From the NCBI GenBank assembly GCA_026984795.1, contig JALSRK010000028.1:142565-206564 (forward strand): a stretch of DNA of 64,000 nucleotides. Reading direction: 5' to 3'. Made by a program: the position numbers and the translations under genes. Positions 50,646-59,793 of this stretch are shown piece after piece. Origin of the DNA: Solibacteraceae bacterium. GTDB lineage: Bacteria; Acidobacteriota; Terriglobia; Bryobacterales; Bryobacteraceae. Numbering within the stretch: position 1 is the stretch's first letter; each line of letters begins with the position of its first letter. The notes under the pieces were generated by a model. The model was given only the letters and a program-made list of their open reading frames with translations. It did not search any database and was not told the origin of the DNA.

Positions 50646-50690
50646 TCGAGGATCCGGGACCGGGGCGACTAGCCCGTGCCGGATCCTCGA
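50646..50690 (+). terminator. Strong hairpin between flp1 and flp2, possible attenuator or processing stem
   Basis: Perfect 12-base arms TCGAGGATCCGG (50646-50657) and CCGGATCCTCGA (50679-50690). The 21-base loop has an inner CGGG/CCCG stem. TTCTTCGG follows, so it is not a classic U-tract terminator. Its place right after the flp1 stop fits partial termination or 3' end protection that would favour flp1 over downstream genes. Confidence 0.6.
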
Positions 50691-50718
50691 TTCTTCGGGC
50701 TTCGACGGGAGCTGCATT

Positions 50719-50901
50719 ATGGCACTCAGGAATCGAATAAAGGCACTCATTTCGGCGACAGACGGGCAGGATCTCGTCGAATATACGCTGATGCTTGGCT
50801 TTTTCGTCCTGGCCAGCGCGGCGCTGTACATCCGTATGAGCGATAACATCGACCGGCTCTGGCAGGGCATCACCGCGCGTCTCGCGGAGACGGGTGGGTA
50901 G
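50719..50901 (+). CDS. flp: Flp-type pilin, copy 2
   Basis: 60 residues, with the same signature as copy 1 (ATDGQDLVEYTLMLGFFVLA): cleavage after Gly, Glu at +5. The tail differs (RMSDNIDRLWQGITARL). It is either a minor pilin or an alternative major pilin. The ATG at 50719 has GGGAG nine bases before it. It lies just after the intergenic hairpin and 53 nt before cpaB. Confidence 0.9.
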   Translation: MALRNRIKALISATDGQDLVEYTLMLGFFVLASAALYIRMSDNIDRLWQGITARLAETGG

Positions 50902-50954
50902 AGAACCCGGGAGCAGGACGGCAGTAAGGGGGCAACGAGAATCGAGGTGGAAAG

Positions 50955-51848
50955 ATGAACAAGCGGTTTCTTGGCGTATTGGCGTTCGCTTTCGTGGTGG
51001 CGTTCGCCGCCAGCTATCTCGTCTACCAGCTCATCGTCGGCCGAATTACTTCGATGGCCAAGACCGAGCCGGTGAAGATCCTGGTGGCGGCCCGGGATCT
51101 GCCGGTCGGGACGCTCATCAAAGAAACCGACGTCACCGAGGCGGAGTGGGCGGGGAAGGTCTCCGACAAGTGGATTCAGGACCGCTCCGAGATCATCGGC
51201 CGCGGCGTACTGGCGGACATTCTCGAGGGCGAGCCGTTCGCCAAGTCGCGGCTGGCCCCGAAGGGCGCCGGGGCGGGCCTGGCCGCGATCATCCCCGAAG
51301 GCAAGCGGGCGGTGGCGGTGCGTGTCAATGAAGTAATCGGCGTCGGCGGCTTCGCCGTCCCCGGGATGCGGGTGGACGTGCTGGCCTCCGGGATGCCGCC
51401 GGACCCGCGCCTGCGCCGGTACGGGCCGCAGACCCGGACGATTCTGCAGAACATCGAGGTCCTCTCGGCGGGCCACAAGATCGAGAAAGATCCGGAAGGC
51501 AACCCGGTGAGCGTCCCGGTGGTCAATCTGCTGGTGACGCCGGAGGAGGCCGAGATCCTGAGCCTGGCGGCGAGCGAGGCCGACATCCAGCTCGTGCTGC
51601 GCAACCCGCTGGACCGCAAGAAAGAGGAGCCGCCCGGCACCGCCTTGGCCTATCTGTTCGGCGAGCGGCCGAAACCGAAACCCAAAGCTCCCGTCCGCCG
51701 GCGGACAGCGCGGCGCAAACCGTCTCCGCCACCGATGGAGGAGGTGATCGTGCCGGTAAAGATGCAGATCATTCACGGGGCGAAGCGCGAGGACGTAACC
51801 GTCGGCCAGAAGAAGGAGCTGCGGCCGAAGAAGGAGGCGAAACGATGA
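50955..51848 (+). CDS. cpaB: Tad pilus assembly protein CpaB/RcpC
   Basis: 297 residues: one N-terminal membrane helix (about 5-26), a SAF domain (about 40-105, from VKILVAARDLPVGTLIKETD) and an RcpC/CpaB domain with AVAVRVNEVIGVGGFAVPGM and, further on, VVNLLVTPEEAEILSLA. The C-terminal ~70 residues are basic and Pro-rich, longer than usual. It works in the periplasm with the secretin. Its stop overlaps the secretin start by 4 nt (ATGA). Confidence 0.93.
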   Translation: MNKRFLGVLAFAFVVAFAASYLVYQLIVGRITSMAKTEPVKILVAARDLPVGTLIKETDVTEAEWAGKVSDKWIQDRSEIIGRGVLADILEGEPFAKSRLAPKGAGAGLAAIIPEGKRAVAVRVNEVIGVGGFAVPGMRVDVLASGMPPDPRLRRYGPQTRTILQNIEVLSAGHKIEKDPEGNPVSVPVVNLLVTPEEAEILSLAASEADIQLVLRNPLDRKKEEPPGTALAYLFGERPKPKPKAPVRRRTARRKPSPPPMEEVIVPVKMQIIHGAKREDVTVGQKKELRPKKEAKR

Positions 51849-53368
51849 AACGCGGGCGAGCGGCCATGATCGTTCCGGTTCTGAGCGTGGTGTTACTCGC
51901 GGCGGGCAGCCTGGGCGCCACGCAAGCCGCCACGGCCCCCCGCCAGTTGCACTTGACGGCGGGCAAGTCGATCGTGATCGACAGTCCGGTGGACATCACC
52001 AGGGTGTCGGTCGCCAATCCGGAGACACTGGAAGCGGTGGGCGTCTCCCCGCGGGAGGTGGTCTTGAACGGGCGCGCGCCCGGCGAGACGAGCGTCATCG
52101 TCTGGCAGCAGGGCGGGGGCCGGCTGCTGTTCGACGTCAGCGTGCATGCGCCGACGCGGTTGCTGGAAGCGATTCAGAAACAGCTCGAGGCCGAGCTTCC
52201 CGGCCAGGACGTCTCGGTGAGCGTGGAAGACGGGCATGTCTTCTTGCGGGGTACGGTGAACGACATGACGAGTTCGGACCGCGCCGTGGCCATCGCCTCG
52301 GCCCTCGGCGAGCCGGTGAATCTGCTCCGGGTGAAGGTACCGGAGCAACAGCAGCAGATTCTGCTGAAGGTGAAGTTCGCCAACGTCGAGCGGACCGCGG
52401 TACGGGAGCTCGGCGTCAACTGGTTCGCCACCGGGGCGGGCAACACGATCGGCCGCATCAGCACCGGCCAGTTTCCCGGTCCGGCGCCTCGGGCGCCGGG
52501 GCCCGGGACCCCTCCCACTTGGAGCCTTTCGGACGCGTTGAATATCTTCATCTTCAGGCCCGACCTGGATTTCGGCGCGACCTTGAGGCTGTTGCAGGAG
52601 AAAGGCCTGCTCGAGATTCTGGCCGAGCCGAACGTGCTGGCGATCGACGGCAAGCGGGCCAGTTTCCTGGCCGGAGGCGAATTCCCGATCCCGGTGGTCC
52701 AAGGCGGAACAGTCGGTGGGCTCGGGGCGGTGACGATCGAGTGGCGGGAGTTCGGCATCCGGCTGGACTTCCGGCCGCGGATCACGCCGCGGGGCACGAT
52801 CCGGTTGCGGGTGGCCCCGGAGGTGAGCTCTCTCGATTTCTCGAACGCCTTGGTCATTCAAGGCTTCCGGATCCCCGCGCTGGCCAGCCGCAAAGTCTCC
52901 ACCGAGATCGAGCTGGACAACCGCCAGAGCTTTGCCATCGGGGGGCTGCTGGACAACCGGATGCGGGAGACGTTCCGTAAGATCCCCGGCCTCGGCGACA
53001 TCCCGTTCCTGGGCAAACTGTTCCAGTCACAGGCGCTCGAGAAGAGCAAGTCCGAGCTGCTGGTGCTGGTGACGCCGGAGATCGTGCATCCGATCCCGGC
53101 GGGCCAACAGGCGCCCGGCATCGAGATGCCGAAACCGTTCCTCGAAGGCGGGGCCGCCACGGCTCCGCGGACCCCGGGCGTGGAAGTGACCGGGGAAACC
53201 AAAGCCACGCCGCCGCAGCCCACGCTGCCGGTGGAGAAACTCCGGAAGATCCAGGAGCAGCTTGCCGCCGAGCCTGAACAAAGCCGGCAGGCGGGGTTCG
53301 CTCCCTCGGCCGGTTTCACTCCCGGAGCCGGCGGTGCGGGAGTCCAAACGGGCCCCGGAGGGCCCTGA
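51845..53368 (+). CDS. cpaC: Tad pilus secretin CpaC/RcpA
   Basis: 507 residues: signal peptide (about 1-28), an N-terminal pilus-secretin domain (GKSIVIDSPVDITRVSVANP), a BON-like segment (VSVEDGHVFLRGTVND) and the secretin domain (ILAEPNVLAIDGKRASFLAG; VSTEIELDNRQSFAIGGLL; SELLVLVTPEIVHP). It forms the outer-membrane channel for the pilus. The C-terminal ~80 residues are Pro/Gly-rich and variable. The start overlaps cpaB by 4 nt. Confidence 0.95.
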   Translation: MKRGRAAMIVPVLSVVLLAAGSLGATQAATAPRQLHLTAGKSIVIDSPVDITRVSVANPETLEAVGVSPREVVLNGRAPGETSVIVWQQGGGRLLFDVSVHAPTRLLEAIQKQLEAELPGQDVSVSVEDGHVFLRGTVNDMTSSDRAVAIASALGEPVNLLRVKVPEQQQQILLKVKFANVERTAVRELGVNWFATGAGNTIGRISTGQFPGPAPRAPGPGTPPTWSLSDALNIFIFRPDLDFGATLRLLQEKGLLEILAEPNVLAIDGKRASFLAGGEFPIPVVQGGTVGGLGAVTIEWREFGIRLDFRPRITPRGTIRLRVAPEVSSLDFSNALVIQGFRIPALASRKVSTEIELDNRQSFAIGGLLDNRMRETFRKIPGLGDIPFLGKLFQSQALEKSKSELLVLVTPEIVHPIPAGQQAPGIEMPKPFLEGGAATAPRTPGVEVTGETKATPPQPTLPVEKLRKIQEQLAAEPEQSRQAGFAPSAGFTPGAGGAGVQTGPGGP

Positions 53369-53386
53369 TTCGGGAAGGAGCAGCCG

Positions 53387-54556
53387 ATGTACCCGTTGAC
53401 CGCGGCGCTGATCATCTCCGGCAGCGACATCTGGGACGAAGTGCAGCCCGTGCTGCGGGCCACTGCGGTCCGCGTCGTCCTGGAGCTGCCGGGCGTCGGC
53501 GCGGTTCAGAACTTGCACGAGCGGTTGGTCCAGAGCCGCCCGGACGTCGTGTTGCTCGATATTCATGACTTGACGCGGGAGGAGGGCGCCGAGTTCATCC
53601 GCCAGATCCGCAGGCTACAAGGGTCGCCCGACGTGATCGCCATCCATCGGATCTCGGAGGCCGAGACGATCCTGGCGGCGATGCGCGCCGGCGCTTCCGA
53701 GTTCTTGTATCCGCCGCTGGCCGACACCTTGCGGGAGGCCCTCGAACGGATCGCCGCGGAACGCGAGAAGAGGGGCGAAATCGTCCCCCGGGGCGGCAAG
53801 ACCATTGGAGTGTTGTCGGCCAAAGGCGGGTGCGGCGGTACCACGATCGCCTGCCACCTGGCGGTGGCGCTGCAGCGGGAGACGCACAAGCCCGTGCTGC
53901 TGGCGGATCTGGACCTGACGGCCGGCATCATCCGCAAGCTGATGCAGCCGCGGTCGCGGTACTCGATCCTCGATGCCACGGCGAACATCCAGCGGTTGGA
54001 CGCGACCTACTGGAAGGCGCTGGTTTCGAACGGCGCCCAAGGGCTGGCGGTGATCGCCGGACCGGTGGACCCGATCGTCGCCGAACGGCCCGGCACCCAG
54101 CAGGTGCGCCACGTCCTGCGCTTCGTCCGCACGCAGTATGACTGGACGGTGGTGGATCTGGGCCGCGGCCTTTCCAGCGAGGTCCTGGCGGCGATCGACG
54201 AGCTGGACGAGATCCTGCTGGTGACCACCCCAGAGGTCCCCGCCCTGCACCAGGCCAAACGCCTGCTGGAGAGCCTGGTCTCTTCCGGGCACGGAGGCAA
54301 CCGGGTGCGGCTGGTGCTGAACCGGATGGTCCGGCGGCCCGAGGTGACGCCCGAAGAGCTGGAAGGCATCCTGGGCGTGGCCATCTACGCGATCATCCCG
54401 AACGATTACCAGTCGCTCAAGGAAGCCTATTCGGAGGGAAAGCTGCTCCCGGAGAATACCGGATTGTACAAACGTATCGCCGCGCTGGCCCGCAAGGTGT
54501 CCGGCGCAGGTGAGGAAGGGCGTAAGCGCCCGTGGTTCTCTCTGTTCGGGTCTTAG
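53387..54556 (+). CDS. cpaE: Tad pilus localisation ATPase CpaE/TadZ
   Basis: 389 residues. Residues 1-125 form a receiver-like domain (DVVLLDIHDL, with an Asp present; it ends FLYPPL), and residues ~135-375 a ParA/MinD-type ATPase with the deviant Walker motif LSAKGGCGGTT. The later DWTVVDLGRG and TTPEVPALHQAKRLL fit the family. It places the Tad machine at a cell site. RBS GGAAGGAG lies before the ATG. It is 18 nt after cpaC. Confidence 0.94.
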   Translation: MYPLTAALIISGSDIWDEVQPVLRATAVRVVLELPGVGAVQNLHERLVQSRPDVVLLDIHDLTREEGAEFIRQIRRLQGSPDVIAIHRISEAETILAAMRAGASEFLYPPLADTLREALERIAAEREKRGEIVPRGGKTIGVLSAKGGCGGTTIACHLAVALQRETHKPVLLADLDLTAGIIRKLMQPRSRYSILDATANIQRLDATYWKALVSNGAQGLAVIAGPVDPIVAERPGTQQVRHVLRFVRTQYDWTVVDLGRGLSSEVLAAIDELDEILLVTTPEVPALHQAKRLLESLVSSGHGGNRVRLVLNRMVRRPEVTPEELEGILGVAIYAIIPNDYQSLKEAYSEGKLLPENTGLYKRIAALARKVSGAGEEGRKRPWFSLFGS

Positions 54557-54576
54557 GAAGGAGGAGATGAGGAGTT

Positions 54577-55935
54577 ATGGCATCGGCAGCGGAACCGTCG
54601 CGGTCGGTAACCAGAAGAGACGCCGGCTGGGTGGCGCGGCTCTTTGAAGCGCACACGTATCCGCGCGAATATCAGGAACTGAAGTTCACCTTGCACCGCA
54701 AGCTGCTCGACCGGGTGAACCTGGAAGCCGTCTCGGTATTGCCCGACGAGCAGATGAAGCAGGAGATCCGGACGGCCATCGCCGCTCTGCTCGACGAGGA
54801 GGAGACGCCCCTGAGCCTGGCCGAGCGGGACCGCATCATCGAGGAGGTGATGCACGAGGTCTTCGGCCTTGGGCCTCTCGAGCCGCTGCTGCAGGACCAT
54901 ACGATCTCCGACATCCTGGTGACGACCCCCCGGCTGGTTTACATCGAGCGGAATGGGCGGCTGTACCGGACGCCGGTGGAGTTCAAGGACGACGCCCACC
55001 TGATCCGCATCATCGAGAAGATCGTCTCTCAGGTGGGCCGCAGGATCGACGAGTCCTCGCCGATGGTGGACGCCCGGCTTCCCGATGGATCGCGCGTCAA
55101 CGCCGTGATCCCGCCGGTGGCCGTGGACGGTCCGATGCTCTCGATCCGCCGGTTCGGCCGGAACCCGCTGACCGCGGAGGACCTGATCCGGAACCTGACG
55201 CTCACCGAGGGCATGATGGACCTGCTGCGGGCGGCCGTCGGAGCGCGGCTGAACATCGTCATTTCGGGCGGCACCGGCGCCGGCAAGACGACGCTGCTGA
55301 ACGTGCTGTCGTCCTTCATCCCCGAGAGCGAGCGGATCGTCACCATCGAAGACGCCGCCGAGCTGCAGTTGCGCCAGATTCACGTGGGCCGCATGGAGAC
55401 CCGGCCGCCGAACATCGAGGGCAAAGGGGCGATCCGCATGCGGCAGCTCGTGATCAATGCGCTGCGCATGCGCCCGGACCGTATTATCGTGGGCGAGGTG
55501 CGCGGCGAAGAGGCGCTCGACATGATGCAGGCGATGAACACGGGCCATGACGGTTCGCTGACGACCATCCACTGCAACAGCCCGCGGGACGCGATTTCGC
55601 GCCTCGAAGTGATGGTGGGCATGGCCAACGCCAACATGGGCATCCATTCCATCCGGCAGCAGATCGCCTCGGCGATCGACCTGTTCGTGCACGTGGCGCG
55701 CTTCAGCGACGGCAGCCGCCACATCACGCACATGACCGAGTGCGTCGGCATGGAGGGCAGCATCGTCACCACCCAGGACATCTTCTTGTTCGAGAAGACG
55801 GGCATCACGCCCGACGGCCGCGTCACCGGACGGTTCCGGGCCACCGGCATCCGGCCGAAGTTCTACGAGCGGCTGCGGGCCGCCGGCTATCACATCCCGG
55901 CGAGCGTCTTCCAGACGGTGGTGGAACTCCAGTGA
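54577..55935 (+). CDS. cpaF: Tad pilus assembly ATPase CpaF/TadA
   Basis: 452 residues. The Walker A motif is [19 protein letters not shown], then the Asp box [11 protein letters not shown] and the His/Walker B region [20 protein letters not shown]. This is the secretion hexamer that powers pilin assembly. Both the N-terminal domain and the CTE are complete. It lies 20 nt after cpaE, with AGGAAGGAGGAG before the ATG. Confidence 0.96.
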   Translation: MASAAEPSRSVTRRDAGWVARLFEAHTYPREYQELKFTLHRKLLDRVNLEAVSVLPDEQMKQEIRTAIAALLDEEETPLSLAERDRIIEEVMHEVFGLGPLEPLLQDHTISDILVTTPRLVYIERNGRLYRTPVEFKDDAHLIRIIEKIVSQVGRRIDESSPMVDARLPDGSRVNAVIPPVAVDGPMLSIRRFGRNPLTAEDLIRNLTLTEGMMDLLRAAVGARLNIVISGGTGAGKTTLLNVLSSFIPESERIVTIEDAAELQLRQIHVGRMETRPPNIEGKGAIRMRQLVINALRMRPDRIIVGEVRGEEALDMMQAMNTGHDGSLTTIHCNSPRDAISRLEVMVGMANANMGIHSIRQQIASAIDLFVHVARFSDGSRHITHMTECVGMEGSIVTTQDIFLFEKTGITPDGRVTGRFRATGIRPKFYERLRAAGYHIPASVFQTVVELQ

Positions 55936-55945
55936 GGGGGACGGC

Positions 55946-56917
55946 GTGAGCGGACTCTGGTTCTTTCTGTTCCTGGTGATCTTCGCGGCGGTGATGTTCG
56001 CCGCCAGCTTCGGCTTCAAGCTCGTCGAGACCGAACGCAAGAAGAAGATCAAGCAGACCCTGAAGACGGTGGCTCCCGAAAAGGTCCGGATCCAGAGCCG
56101 CATTCTGCTCGATCAGTACCCGGGTGAGGCATCGTCGTTCACCCGGTGGCTGGTCCGGTACCGCTTCTTCGAACGCATGAAGCTTATGATCGAAGGGGCC
56201 GGGCTGCGCTGGAGCGTCGAAGGGCTGCTGATGCGGATGGTGCTCGGGGCGGCGGCCGGGGCTGCGATCGGGTACCTGCTGCCCGTTTTCGTGTTCCAGA
56301 CCTGGAGTATCGTGGCCCTGGCGGTCTTCTTCGGCTTGTTGCCGTGGTTCTACGTCAAGCGCAAGCGCACAAAACGCCTGGCGGCTTTCGAAGACCAGTT
56401 CCCTGAAGCGTTGGATTTCTTGGCCCGGGCGGTCCGCGCCGGGCATGCCTTCTCCATCGCCATCGAGATGCTGGCGAAAGAAGCCGGCGACCCGATCCGG
56501 AGCGAATTCCGCAAAGTCTACAGCGAAATGAACCTCGGCGCGACGCTCGAGGCGGCTTTGCAGAGCTTGATGAAGAGGATCCCAACTCTCGACGTGCGCT
56601 TCTTCGTCTCTGCCGTGATGGTGCAGAAAGAGACGGGCGGCAACCTGGCGGAGATTCTGGTGAAGCTCGCCGAGGTGATCCGCGAGCGGTTCCGGTTGAA
56701 AGGGCAGGTCCGGGCCTTGTCGGCGCACGGCCGGATGACGGCGGCGGTGGTGAGCGCGGTTCCCGTAGCCCTGCTCATCGGCTTTTCCATCATCGCCCCG
56801 GACTACCTGGCGAGCATGGCCAAGGATCCTCACGGGCGGTTGATGATCGCTTATGCGATCGTGGGGCAGTTCGTCGGGTACTACATCATGCATCGAATCA
56901 TCAACATCAAGGTGTGA
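55946..56917 (+). CDS. tadB: Tad platform protein TadB
   Basis: 323 residues: four membrane helices (about 5-24, 100-120, 122-140 and 270-292) with a T2SSF domain in the middle (EALDFLARAVRAGHAFSIAI, and DVRFFVSAVMVQKETGGNLA). It forms the inner-membrane platform with TadC. The start is a GTG at 55946 with GAGGGGGAC before it. The stop overlaps the tadC GTG (GTGA). Confidence 0.95.
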   Translation: MSGLWFFLFLVIFAAVMFAASFGFKLVETERKKKIKQTLKTVAPEKVRIQSRILLDQYPGEASSFTRWLVRYRFFERMKLMIEGAGLRWSVEGLLMRMVLGAAAGAAIGYLLPVFVFQTWSIVALAVFFGLLPWFYVKRKRTKRLAAFEDQFPEALDFLARAVRAGHAFSIAIEMLAKEAGDPIRSEFRKVYSEMNLGATLEAALQSLMKRIPTLDVRFFVSAVMVQKETGGNLAEILVKLAEVIRERFRLKGQVRALSAHGRMTAAVVSAVPVALLIGFSIIAPDYLASMAKDPHGRLMIAYAIVGQFVGYYIMHRIINIKV

Positions 56918-57858
56918 CGGCCATGGCGTTACTGGTTTCCGGCATCCTCTTCGTTTTCCTGATGGCCGTGATCACCATTTACGGCTACTACCACTTCGTG
57001 CGTCCCGGCCGGGTCTACGAACAGCTCGGCGGAGCGTCCGCGGTAACGGCGCCGCCTCCGCCGCAGGCCGAAGCCGGGCCGTTCTACGCTGTCGGCCGGG
57101 CGATCCAGTGGGTGGGCGAGCAGGTTCCCGTCTCGCCCCAGGATGCTTCGGTGACGCGCCGCTTCCTGATGGCCGCCGGGTTTCGCAGTGACGGGGCGCT
57201 TGCCACCTATTACGGGCTGAAAGTGCTCGCCACCGTCGTTTTCGCCGTTCCGGCATTCCTGTTCGGCCATTATTTGACTACCGATCCGCTGCTGAGCAAA
57301 GTGCTCATCGGCGGGGCTGCGCTGTTCGGTTTTCTGCTGCCGGGCTTCATCCTGGAGGCGCTGGTGGACCGCCGGCGCAACAAGCTGCGGCTCGCGCTCC
57401 CGGACGCCCTGGATCTGATGGTGGTCTGCGTGGAGGCCGGCCTGGGACTCGACCAGGCGATCCGGCGGGTAGGCGAAGAACTCGAGTGGACCCACCCGGA
57501 GCTTACCGAGGAGTTCCGCCTCGTGAGCCTCGAGATGCGGGCCGGCAAGTCGCGGGCCGAGGCTCTGGAGAACCTGGCCGAGAGGACCGGCGAGAAAGAG
57601 ATGCGCAAGCTCGTGGCGGTGCTGATCCAGACCGACCGCTTCGGCACCAGTATGGCGGACGCCCTCCGCACCCACTCCGAATTCCTGCGCGTGCGCCGCC
57701 GCCAGGAAGCCGAGGAGCGGGCCGGCAAGGTGGCGGTGAAGCTGATTTTCCCGATATTCTTTTTCATACTCCCGGCGATCATCGTGGTGGCGGCGGGACC
57801 CGGCATCCTGAAGCTGGTCAAGGAGCTCGGGCCGCTGCTGCGGTCGCCTCAGATGTGA
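56914..57858 (+). CDS. tadC: Tad platform protein TadC
   Basis: 314 residues with membrane helices near the N-terminus, at ~100-145 and at the C-terminus. The T2SSF domain contains LPDALDLMVVCVEAGLGLDQ, the ELTEEFRLVSLEMRAGKSRA stretch and ERAGKVAVKLIFPIFFFILP. It partners with TadB. The GTG at 56914 overlaps the tadB stop; an ATG three codons later (56923) is the alternative. A 19-bp palindrome lies downstream of the stop. Confidence 0.95.
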   Translation: MTAMALLVSGILFVFLMAVITIYGYYHFVRPGRVYEQLGGASAVTAPPPPQAEAGPFYAVGRAIQWVGEQVPVSPQDASVTRRFLMAAGFRSDGALATYYGLKVLATVVFAVPAFLFGHYLTTDPLLSKVLIGGAALFGFLLPGFILEALVDRRRNKLRLALPDALDLMVVCVEAGLGLDQAIRRVGEELEWTHPELTEEFRLVSLEMRAGKSRAEALENLAERTGEKEMRKLVAVLIQTDRFGTSMADALRTHSEFLRVRRRQEAEERAGKVAVKLIFPIFFFILPAIIVVAAGPGILKLVKELGPLLRSPQM

Positions 57859-57891
57859 CGTTGCGATGCAGGCCGCCGTATCAGACGGCCT

Positions 57892-57910
57892 CGAGGAGTG
57901 TCACTCCTCG
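57892..57910. repeat. Perfect 19-bp palindrome after tadC
   Basis: CGAGGAGTG-T-CACTCCTCG, nine-base arms around one base, 33 bases after the tadC stop and 30 before the small ORF. As RNA it makes a tight hairpin that could stop or protect tadC mRNA. No U-tract follows. An operator is the alternative. Confidence 0.5.
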
Positions 57911-57940
57911 TCGAGAGACTGAGAACAGGAGGTTGCGTAG

Positions 57941-58039
57941 ATGGACAACTCAACGATCCAAGCGCTGCTGTGGATTGCCGCGGGCGTCTGCCTGGTGCTC
58001 TACCTGATGCGCCGGCGCAAACGGAAGATGTCCGAGTAA
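57941..58039 (+). CDS. 32-residue membrane peptide at the end of the Tad operon
   Basis: ATG at 57941, stop TAA at 58037-58039. It begins MDNSTIQALLWIAAGVCLVL and ends RRRKRKMSE: a single membrane helix with positive residues on its C-terminal side, so probably N-out, C-in. AGGAGG lies about eight bases before the ATG, a strong ribosome site. No family recognised. It is too short for most gene finders. Its role may be to modulate the pilus platform, judged only from context. Confidence 0.6.
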   Translation: MDNSTIQALLWIAAGVCLVLYLMRRRKRKMSE

Positions 58040-58070
58040 GGACAGCTTGACGGGCTCTTTGCGTGCGGCC

Positions 58071-58364
58071 TCAAGCGGCTGCAGGCCGGCTCAGGACGGT
58101 GAGAATCAAGAACAAGTTCCAGAGCACAAGGCCGGCGTACCAGTAGTTGATCCAGTGGATCACACGGTGGCGTTTCAGCCACAGGCAGGCGCCGAGTAGC
58201 GCGACGGCGACCAGCTTGGAGAGCAAGATTCCAGCGGCGGGGCCGGCATCCATCAGGAGGCGGATGAACGGGCTGGCTTCGCTGAGACCCAGGCGAAAGC
58301 CGACGATCGTCGTCAAGAAGTCGAGCAACTGCAGGTAGATGAATGCTTGCAAGTGGAGCGCCAT
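58071..58364 (-). CDS. DUF5658-like small membrane protein
   Basis: 97 residues, with helices at about 8-24, 40-62 and 70-90. The pattern YLQLLDFLTTIVGFRLGLSE, followed by SPFIRLLM, is what I recall for DUF5658, a family of unknown role often found near Tad or regulatory genes. No strong ribosome site is seen before the ATG. It converges with the small peptide gene. Confidence 0.65.
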   Translation of the reverse strand: MALHLQAFIYLQLLDFLTTIVGFRLGLSEASPFIRLLMDAGPAAGILLSKLVAVALLGACLWLKRHRVIHWINYWYAGLVLWNLFLILTVLSRPAAA

Positions 58365-58486
58365 CAGTGACTCCGGCCGCCCCAGCCGGGCGGACCCCTC
58401 AGTACGTCAATCGGCGCGATGGCTGCGGGAGATTAGGAGCGCGGCCGGCAATCGAAGCCTCAACCACCGCTGGTACCAGGGTACTA

Positions 58487-59044
58487 CTAACCTTGGTTAA
58501 TAAGCCACCCCGCCCGGGAGGCGGCCAGGAAAGCGATGATCCCCAGGCCGATGGCGAGTCCGTGGGGCATCCGCAGGGCTTGGGGGCTGTTGACGTCCAG
58601 CTCCTCACGGCGCAGCCAAGGCGCCCGGAAACTCATCAGCTCGCGGACGATGAAGGCCAGGTTCCAGGCCGTACGCCGGAGGCGGCCGCGGAAAAGGATG
58701 AGCACCAGTCCAAACAGGGCCCCGAGGACCGCCGAGAACACGAAGATCCAGAACCAGTTGCCGGGGCCGGCGATCGCGCCGGCGGTGCCCATGAGCTTCA
58801 CGTCGCCGGCTCCCATGGCGTGGAGCAGGTAGAGGATGAAATACACGCCGAAGCCGACGGCGAAACCGATGGCGGCGGCCTTCAAGCCGGCGGTTCCGTG
58901 GAGGGCGTAATTGCCGGCGAAGCCGGCCACGATGCCGGCGGCCACCAGGGGGTTGGGGATGCGCCGGGTGCGGATGTCGATGACAGCGGCGCTGATGCCG
59001 AGGGCGGCCAGGACGATCTGGAGGTACGGATGAAGGGGCGGCAA
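58487..59044 (-). CDS. cpaA: Type IV prepilin peptidase CpaA/TadV
   Basis: 185 residues with about six helices. Both catalytic aspartates of the A24 family are present: the first in AVIDIRTRRIPN, the second in MGAGDVKLMG. No N-methyltransferase domain, as expected for CpaA. It should cleave the Flp pilins and TadE-like pseudopilins of this locus. It stands alone downstream of the platform genes and reads in the opposite direction. The C-terminal ~40 residues are an added loop and helix. Confidence 0.92.
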   Translation of the reverse strand: MPPLHPYLQIVLAALGISAAVIDIRTRRIPNPLVAAGIVAGFAGNYALHGTAGLKAAAIGFAVGFGVYFILYLLHAMGAGDVKLMGTAGAIAGPGNWFWIFVFSAVLGALFGLVLILFRGRLRRTAWNLAFIVRELMSFRAPWLRREELDVNSPQALRMPHGLAIGLGIIAFLAASRAGWLINQG

Positions 59045-59139
59045 GCTCGCTCTCCGGGGGAGCCGCAGCGGCTCCTGAGTAACGAGGGTAGCGCACGGCG
59101 CGCGGGAGTTTCAGCCGGCGCCTTCGGTGGAGGAAACTG

Positions 59140-59793
59140 ATGCCGGAACGGGAAAAACACGAAGGCGAGAGTTTTGTCGACTACTACGAGCTGCTACAGA
59201 TCAGTCCCAACGCCGAGCCGGAGACGATCCAGAGGGTTTACCGGATGCTGGCGGCGCGCTACCACCCGGACAACCCGGAAACCGGCAACCAGGAGATCTT
59301 TCTGCTGCTGCAGCAGGCCTATGAAACCTTGTCCGATCCCGAACGCCGCGCGGCCTATGACATGGTCTACCGCGTGCGCCACATCGAGCCCCTCAGCATC
59401 TTCAACCTCAAGGAGTTCGCCCGCGGCATCGACGGCGAGGGCAACCGCCGCCTGGGCGTGCTCTGCCTGCTGTACAACCGCCGGCGCGCCAACCCGGACA
59501 ACCCCGGTCTCTCCCTGCTCGATTTCGAAACCCTCATGTCGTTTCCCCGGGAGCACCTGATGTTCACCCTGTGGTACCTCAAGGACAAGGGCCTGATCGC
59601 CCAGGTCGAGGGCAGCGATTACGTCATCACGGCCGAGGGAGTCGATTACGCCGAGGCCCACATCCCGAAGCACGACGTGCTCTACCGGCTGCTCAAAGCC
59701 GCCGAGACCGGCAAAGTGCCCCGCGCCGGGACGGCTCCGGGAGCCCCGCCGCGGTCACCGGCTCCGGAGCGGGAGGCGCCGGTCTCCGGCTAA
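59140..59793 (+). CDS. J-domain protein with winged-helix-like C-terminal domain
   Basis: 217 residues. Residues ~13-75 are a J domain with an intact HPD (AARYHPDNPET) and the helix ending SDPERRAAYDMVY, so it can stimulate an Hsp70. Residues ~100-180 look like a winged helix (LLDFETLMSFPREHLMFTLW; LKDKGLIAQVEGSDYVITAE). The last 30 residues are Pro-rich. There is no Gly/Phe or zinc region, so it is a class C co-chaperone of unknown client. The 3' end overlaps the convergent DUF1080 gene by 4 nt. Confidence 0.85.
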   Translation: MPEREKHEGESFVDYYELLQISPNAEPETIQRVYRMLAARYHPDNPETGNQEIFLLLQQAYETLSDPERRAAYDMVYRVRHIEPLSIFNLKEFARGIDGEGNRRLGVLCLLYNRRRANPDNPGLSLLDFETLMSFPREHLMFTLWYLKDKGLIAQVEGSDYVITAEGVDYAEAHIPKHDVLYRLLKAAETGKVPRAGTAPGAPPRSPAPEREAPVSG

